From Rhodovulum sp. 12E13 (GTDB lineage: Bacteria > Pseudomonadota > Alphaproteobacteria > Rhodobacterales > Rhodobacteraceae), in the NCBI RefSeq assembly GCF_003340565.1, contig NZ_QPLK01000007.1, positions 1 to 64,000 of the forward strand: DNA of 64,000 nucleotides, in the 5' to 3' direction. Positions 59,485-64,000 of this stretch are shown one piece after another (positions within the stretch are counted from its first letter, which is position 1; the number at the start of each line of letters is the position of its first letter). A model generated the notes under the pieces. It was not told the origin of the DNA, made no database searches, and saw only the letters and a list, made by a program, of their open reading frames with translations. The position numbers and the translations under genes are program-made.

Positions 59485-60903
59485 ATGCGTGACATTCTTA
59501 TCGTTGACGACGAGCGCGACATCCGCGAGCTGGTGGGCGACATCCTGCGCGACGAGGGCTTTACCGTGCGGCTCACGGGCACCTCCGAAGGCTGCATGGA
59601 GGAGCTCGCCGCGGAGCGGCCGGCGTTGATGGTGCTCGACATCTGGCTCAAGGACAGCCGGATGGACGGGATCGACATCCTCAAGCACGTCAAGCGCGAG
59701 ATGCCGGAGGTGCCGGTGGTCATCATTTCCGGACACGGCAACATCGAGATCGCCGTCGCCGCGATCAAGCAGGGCGCCTACGACTTCATCGAGAAGCCCT
59801 TCAACATCGACCAGCTGCTCGTCGTGATCCGCCGCGCGATGGAGGCATCGCGCCTGCGCCGCGAGAACACGGAGCTGCGCCGCAAGGATGTCACCGTGGC
59901 CGAGATGGTCGGCGCGAGTTCCGCCTTCAAGTCGCTGAAGAACCAGCTCGACAAGGTGACGAAGTCGAACGGACGGGTGATGCTGACCGGCCCGTCGGGT
60001 GCCGGCAAGGAGATCGCCGCGCGCTACATCCACGCCAATTCGGCGCGCGCCGACGCGCCCTTCGTGTCGGTCAATTCGGCCTCGATCGAGCCCGAGCGCA
60101 TGGAGGAGGTGCTGTTCGGCCGCGAGGGCGCCGAGCGCGGCGTCGAGCCCGGCATGCTGGAAGAGGCGCATGGCGGCGTGCTCTATTTCGACGAGGTGGC
60201 CGACATGCCGCTCGGCACCCAGTCGAAGATCCTGCGCGTGCTGGTCGACCAGCAGTTCCAGCGCGTCGGCGGCTCCGACAAGGTGCGGGTCGACATCCGT
60301 GTGATCTCGTCGACCAACCGCGACCTTCAGACCGAGATCGAGCGCGGCTCCTTCCGGCAGGAACTGTATCACCGGCTCAACGTGGTGCCGATCCGGGTGC
60401 CGGGGCTGGAGGAACGGCGCGAGGACATTCCCGAACTGGCCCGCCATTTCATCGACCAGCTCAACGAAACACAGGGCCTGCCGCGCCGTGACCTGTCGGA
60501 AGAGGCCGAGGCGCTGTTGCAGACCATGTATCTGCCCGGCAACGTGCGGCAATTGAAGAACGTCATCGAGCGCGTTCTGATCCTTGGCGAAACCGAGCAG
60601 CCGATCAGCCCGCGCGAGCTCGAGGGCGGCGAGCCCGCCGAGATCGAGGACGGCCGCGTGGTGCTGTCGGGGGCACTCGCCACGCTTCCCCTGCGCGAGG
60701 CACGCGAGCTGTTCGAGCGGGAGTATCTGCTCACGCAGATCAACCGCTTCGGCGGGAATATCAGCCGCACCGCCACCTTCGTCGGAATGGAGCGCTCGGC
60801 CCTGCACCGCAAGCTCAAGTCGCTCGGCGTGGTGACCTCGGCCCGCGGCGGGGCACGCGCGGCCCATCTCGACGCGGCGGCGCCGAACCACGCGGCCGAG
60901 TGA
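59485..60903 (+). CDS. ntrX: NtrX, response regulator
   Basis: NtrX is the cognate response regulator of NtrY. The 472-residue protein has a receiver (MRDILIVDDERDIRELV, phospho-acceptor Asp52 in MVLDIWLKDSRMDG, Lys104 in FIEKPF). Its AAA+ domain has Walker A GPSGAGKE at 169-176 and Walker B VLYFDEVAD, with ISSTNRDLQTEI and LPGNVRQLKNVIERV. The C-terminal DNA-binding helix-turn-helix is FGGNISRTATFVGMERSALHRKLKSLG. At the sigma-54 contact position (about 213-219) it reads EGAERGV instead of GAFTGA, so activation through sigma-54 is doubtful. A weak GGAG site precedes the ATG. Confidence 0.95.
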   Translation: MRDILIVDDERDIRELVGDILRDEGFTVRLTGTSEGCMEELAAERPALMVLDIWLKDSRMDGIDILKHVKREMPEVPVVIISGHGNIEIAVAAIKQGAYDFIEKPFNIDQLLVVIRRAMEASRLRRENTELRRKDVTVAEMVGASSAFKSLKNQLDKVTKSNGRVMLTGPSGAGKEIAARYIHANSARADAPFVSVNSASIEPERMEEVLFGREGAERGVEPGMLEEAHGGVLYFDEVADMPLGTQSKILRVLVDQQFQRVGGSDKVRVDIRVISSTNRDLQTEIERGSFRQELYHRLNVVPIRVPGLEERREDIPELARHFIDQLNETQGLPRRDLSEEAEALLQTMYLPGNVRQLKNVIERVLILGETEQPISPRELEGGEPAEIEDGRVVLSGALATLPLREARELFEREYLLTQINRFGGNISRTATFVGMERSALHRKLKSLGVVTSARGGARAAHLDAAAPNHAAE

Positions 60904-61070
60904 GGCGCCGGCCCGACACGGGGCTTCCCCCGGCCGCGAGGCCGGGATCGCGCCATCGCCTCGCAGGGCGCGGCAACGATTTGTTCATTGCACTTGCCAC
61001 AATGTAGCGAGTGTCCTTCGGATGTCCGATTCCGTACGCACCGCGCATACCGGCGCTGCGGGGATCAGGC

Positions 61071-63260
61071 GTGACGGATGCCGGGGCGCAACGGGGAGGC
61101 AGCGGACAGGCTGTGCGCATCGAAGAGGTCATCGCCGTTCTCGGGGTCGTCGGGCACGATCCCGCGGTGGTCTGCGCGTGCGCGGGCGAGTCGCTGTCGG
61201 TCATCTGGTGCAACGCGGAGATGGCCCGCGCGGCCGGCCGCGACGCGGTCGATCTGCACGGCGAAGACTTCTCGGCGCTGCTGGGCGACGAGGCCGATGC
61301 CGAGCTTGGCTACTGGCTTACGGCCGCGCTGGCCGCCGGCCGTCCGTTTCGCGGGATGCTACCGTTCCGCACGGGCTGCGGCGCGACGCTCTGGGGCGAG
61401 TGTCAGGCCAGCCCGCTCGGCACCGGCGAGGATGGCGGCTGCACGCACTGGGTGTTCCTGATCCGCGACATCACCCCCGACATGGACCTGCGCGACGCGC
61501 TTGCCGGCGCCAAGGCCGAGGCCGAGCGCATGCGCACCCGCCTCTGGGCGGCGATCGAGGCCGCGCCCGACGCCTTCGCGCTCTACGATTCCGACGACCG
61601 GCTGGTCATGTTCAACGAGCGCTACCGCGAACTCTACGGCGAATCGCGCGCGGCGCTCACGCTCGGCACGCCCTTCGAGGAGATCCTGCGCGAGGGGCTG
61701 GCGCGGGGGCAATACCCCGATGCCGCCGGCCGCGAGGAGGAGTGGCTGGCGGTGCGCCTCGCGCGGCACCGCGAGCCGAAGGGCCCCCTCGACCAGGAGC
61801 TGCCGGGCGACCGCCACCTGCAGATCCGCGAGCAGCGCACGCCCGAGGGCGACACCGTGGGCTTCCGCATCGACGTGACCGAGCTCAAGCGCCAGAGCCG
61901 CATGCTCGAGAGCCAGGCGAAGGCGCTGGCCGAGCAGATGGAACGGATGCGTGAGCTCGCGCGCACCGACACGCTGACCGGCCTGGGCAATCGTCGGGGC
62001 CTCGATCTGCAGTTGCGCGCGATGGGCGAGCGGCCGCCGCCGCCCGGCCAGGGCCGTGCCTTCCTCCATATCGATCTCGACCGCTTCAAGCAGATCAACG
62101 ACATGTCGGGCCACGCCGCGGGAGACCGGGTGCTGCAGGAGGTCGCCGGCATCCTCGGCCGTTCGGTCCGCCCCGAAGATTACGTGGCGCGCGTGGGGGG
62201 CGACGAGTTCGCCATCCTGATCGAGGCAGAGGATGTCGGCCGCGTCGCCGACGGGGTCGCTGCGCGGGTGATCGAGGCCTGCCGCCTGCCGGTGTTCCAC
62301 GACGGGGTGGCCTGCCGCTTCGGCGCGAGCATCGGCATCGCCATAGCGCCCGAGAGCGGCGGGACAGCCGGCCTGATGGAGAACGCCGACATCGCCCTCT
62401 ATGCGGCCAAGGCGCAGGGGCGAAACCGCGCCGCGCGCTTCAGTGCCGACCTGCGCCACGCCGCCGAAGACCGCAAGCGGCTGGGCGACGACCTGTTGCG
62501 CGCCCTCGAGGGCGGCGAACAGATTCGCGCCTGGTACCATCCGCAGATCCGGGCCGCCGACGGGGGCATGGCGGGCGTCGAGGCGCTGGTGCGCTGGCAC
62601 CACCCCGAGCGGGGCGTGCTGCCGCCCGACGCCTTCCTCGACGTGGCCGACGACCTCGACGTGACCGCCGAGATCGACCGGCGCATCCTGCGCGCGGCGC
62701 TCGACACCGCCGCCTCCCTCGCCGCGCGGGGGGTCGCCCTGCCCAAGGTGTCGGTCAATGTCAGCTACGGGCGTCTCGCGCGGGCCGACCTGTCGGCCGA
62801 GGTCGCCCGCCTCGCGCCGCTGCCCTGTCGCGTCGCCTTCGAACTGCTCGAGACGATCGATTTCGACCGCGACGGGGGCGAGCTGATGTGGACGATCGAC
62901 GCGCTGCGCGAACAGGGCTGCGAGATCGAGATCGACGATTTCGGCTCGGGCCGCGCCTCTCTTTCCACGTTGCTGCAGCTCCGCCCCGAGCGGCTCAAGA
63001 TCGACCGCCGCCTCGTCGCCGCGCTCGACGGCGAGGGTGCGGGCGGCTCGCCGCTCATCCGCGCCATTGCCGACATGGCCCGCGCCCTCGGCATCCGCCT
63101 CTCGGCGGAGGGGGTCGAGACCGAGGCGCAGGCGGACGCGCTGCGCGGCCTCGGGTGCGACGTGCTGCAGGGCCACCTCTTCGCCCCGCCGCTCGAGGCG
63201 GAGGCGCTGGCCGACTGGCTGGCCGACCGCGCAGCCGCCCCGGCCGGCAGCCCGGCCTGA
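61071..63260 (+). CDS. PAS-GGDEF-EAL cyclic-di-GMP protein
   Basis: This is a cytosolic dual-domain c-di-GMP enzyme. Order of parts from the GTG at 61071: a PAS-like region (about 15-130), a second PAS (about 150-270, beginning AAIEAAPDAFALYDSDDRLV), a coiled linker, a GGDEF domain (DTLTGLGNRRGL, DLDRFKQINDMSGHAAGD, VGGDEFAIL; the catalytic GGDEF is intact) and an EAL domain (GVEALVRWHHPERGVLPPDAF, intact EAL; LSAEGVETEAQADALRGLG). Both activities are possible. Starts at 61011 and at GTG 61113 (GGGGAGG upstream) are alternatives. No signal peptide or transmembrane segment was seen. It sits between ntrX and trkA, which are usually adjacent. Confidence 0.88.
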   Translation: MTDAGAQRGGSGQAVRIEEVIAVLGVVGHDPAVVCACAGESLSVIWCNAEMARAAGRDAVDLHGEDFSALLGDEADAELGYWLTAALAAGRPFRGMLPFRTGCGATLWGECQASPLGTGEDGGCTHWVFLIRDITPDMDLRDALAGAKAEAERMRTRLWAAIEAAPDAFALYDSDDRLVMFNERYRELYGESRAALTLGTPFEEILREGLARGQYPDAAGREEEWLAVRLARHREPKGPLDQELPGDRHLQIREQRTPEGDTVGFRIDVTELKRQSRMLESQAKALAEQMERMRELARTDTLTGLGNRRGLDLQLRAMGERPPPPGQGRAFLHIDLDRFKQINDMSGHAAGDRVLQEVAGILGRSVRPEDYVARVGGDEFAILIEAEDVGRVADGVAARVIEACRLPVFHDGVACRFGASIGIAIAPESGGTAGLMENADIALYAAKAQGRNRAARFSADLRHAAEDRKRLGDDLLRALEGGEQIRAWYHPQIRAADGGMAGVEALVRWHHPERGVLPPDAFLDVADDLDVTAEIDRRILRAALDTAASLAARGVALPKVSVNVSYGRLARADLSAEVARLAPLPCRVAFELLETIDFDRDGGELMWTIDALREQGCEIEIDDFGSGRASLSTLLQLRPERLKIDRRLVAALDGEGAGGSPLIRAIADMARALGIRLSAEGVETEAQADALRGLGCDVLQGHLFAPPLEAEALADWLADRAAAPAGSPA

Positions 63261-63355
63261 GCGCGCCTGTCTTCACGACAGCTCACCGCGAGCGTTGACG
63301 GTCGCGCGGGGCTCTGCCATGTCGGCCCGACGGTGAGGGCGGCGATGGCGGCGCG

Positions 63356-64000
63356 ATGAAGGTAATCATCTGCGGGGCGGGCCAGGTCGGCTGGCAGATC
63401 GCCCGACACCTCTCCGGCGAGCGCAACGACGTCACCGTCGTCGACCAGAACCCCGACCTCGTGCGCCGCGCGACCGACACGCTCGACGTGCAGGGCATCA
63501 CGGGCCACGCGAGCTACCCCGACGTTCTCGACAGCGCCGGCGCCCGCGATGCCGACATGGTGATCGCGGCGACCTATTCCGACGAGGTCAACATGGTCAC
63601 CTGTCAGGTGGCGCATTCGGTCTTCGCCGTGCCGCGCAAGATCGCCCGCCTGCGTGCGCAGAGCTACCTCACGGCGATCTACTCCGACCTCTACCGGCGC
63701 GATCACATGCCGATCGACGTGGTGATCTCGCCCGAGCGCGCGGTGGCCGAGGCCGCGCTGCAGCGCCTCGCCGCGCCCGCGGCCTTCGACACCGAGAGCT
63801 TCCTCGACGGGGCGGTGCAGCTTCTCGGCATACAGCTCGAGGAGGACTGTCCGGTCCTCGGCACGCCCCTGCGCGAGCTGACCGACCTGTTCTCGACGCT
63901 CAACGCGCGGGTCGTGGGCATCCGGCGCGAGGGCTCGCTCTTTACCCCCGGGGCGCGCGACCAGCTCTTCGCCGACGACCAGATCTATGTCGCCACGCAC
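63356..64000 (+). CDS. trkA: TrkA, potassium uptake regulatory protein (3' truncated by window edge)
   Basis: TrkA is the cytosolic NAD-binding RCK protein that gates Trk potassium uptake. The first 215 residues are visible, of about 458 expected. Seen: the Rossmann loop MKVIICGAGQVGWQIARHLS (residues 1-20), NDVTVVDQNPDLVRRATDTL, GHASYPDVLDSAGARDADMV, and the first RCK-C domain from about residue 150 (LLGIQLEEDCPVLGTPLRELT). The reading frame is open to the last base. The gene lies after the ntr cluster, the usual place in Rhodobacterales, but with a c-di-GMP gene in between. The start has only a weak ribosome site. Confidence 0.94.
   Translation, partial: MKVIICGAGQVGWQIARHLSGERNDVTVVDQNPDLVRRATDTLDVQGITGHASYPDVLDSAGARDADMVIAATYSDEVNMVTCQVAHSVFAVPRKIARLRAQSYLTAIYSDLYRRDHMPIDVVISPERAVAEAALQRLAAPAAFDTESFLDGAVQLLGIQLEEDCPVLGTPLRELTDLFSTLNARVVGIRREGSLFTPGARDQLFADDQIYVATH

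Overview
The window is very GC-rich, densely packed bacterial chromosome that looks like a member of the Rhodobacterales (Rhodobacteraceae / Roseobacter relatives, Alphaproteobacteria). The grounds are a sarcosine oxidase soxB/soxDAG cluster, the dusB-ntrB-ntrC-ntrY-ntrX-trkA order, a CckA hybrid kinase preceded by a perfect CtrA-type box, a fused ispDF, NtrC-family proteins without the sigma-54 contact loop, and a photoactive yellow protein of the Rhodobacter type. No rRNA, CRISPR or phage genes were seen. All 64 kb reads as chromosome, with one small IS481 remnant.

Layout. 1-1.5 kb: end of cobT and all of cobS (late cobalamin synthesis). 1.6-2.0 kb: decayed IS481 transposase. 2.3-10.8 kb (minus strand): guaB, ppc, an M20 peptidase, a repeat-rich gap, ruvX with a DUF1289 gene, and ccmI. 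11-18 kb: sarcosine oxidase, with soxB separated from soxDAG by about 1.66 kb of small membrane-protein genes and doubtful ORFs. 18-25 kb: a tandem-domain glycosyltransferase, Fe-type sodB, an isoprenylcysteine-methyltransferase-like protein and pntAB. 26-28.9 kb: a four-gene photoactive yellow protein (PYP) operon. 29.1-29.4 kb: two identical tRNA-Asp genes. 29.6-46 kb: an rsmB-like rRNA methyltransferase, cckA, tyrS, anmK, a cupin, a pair of small paralogues, eno, an EamA transporter with a Fur-family regulator, tkt, a zauP-like gene with zapA, a bolA-X-Y-grxD iron-sulfur operon, a VIT-type metal transporter and lipA. 46-53 kb: a dihaem and a monohaem cytochrome c, hpt, a RatA/COQ10-type START protein, an MmgE/PrpD protein, and cinA-C, pgpA and ispDF. 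53.5-64 kb: dusB-ntrBC, ntrYX, a PAS-GGDEF-EAL protein and the start of trkA.

The most distinctive system is the PYP operon at 26011-28923. It holds a 145-residue protein of unknown function, a 124-residue PYP with all chromophore-pocket residues (Tyr41, Glu45, Arg51, Cys68), a 166-residue protein of unknown function with a CPVC motif, and a dedicated 4-coumarate:CoA ligase whose start overlaps the preceding stop. No tyrosine ammonia-lyase gene lies in the window, so the coumarate source must be elsewhere. The two unknown proteins are the best candidates here for undescribed partners of a blue-light receptor whose signalling output is generally not understood.

Other points of note are a TTAA-N7-TTAAC box before cckA, absence of GAFTGA from both NtrC and NtrX, two families of dispersed intergenic elements (three and two copies), several short tandem repeats, a 26-codon leader ORF containing a hairpin that overlaps the pntA start, and the split sarcosine oxidase locus. 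Start codons were chosen by ribosome-binding site and overlap. Domain calls come from recognised motifs without database searches.
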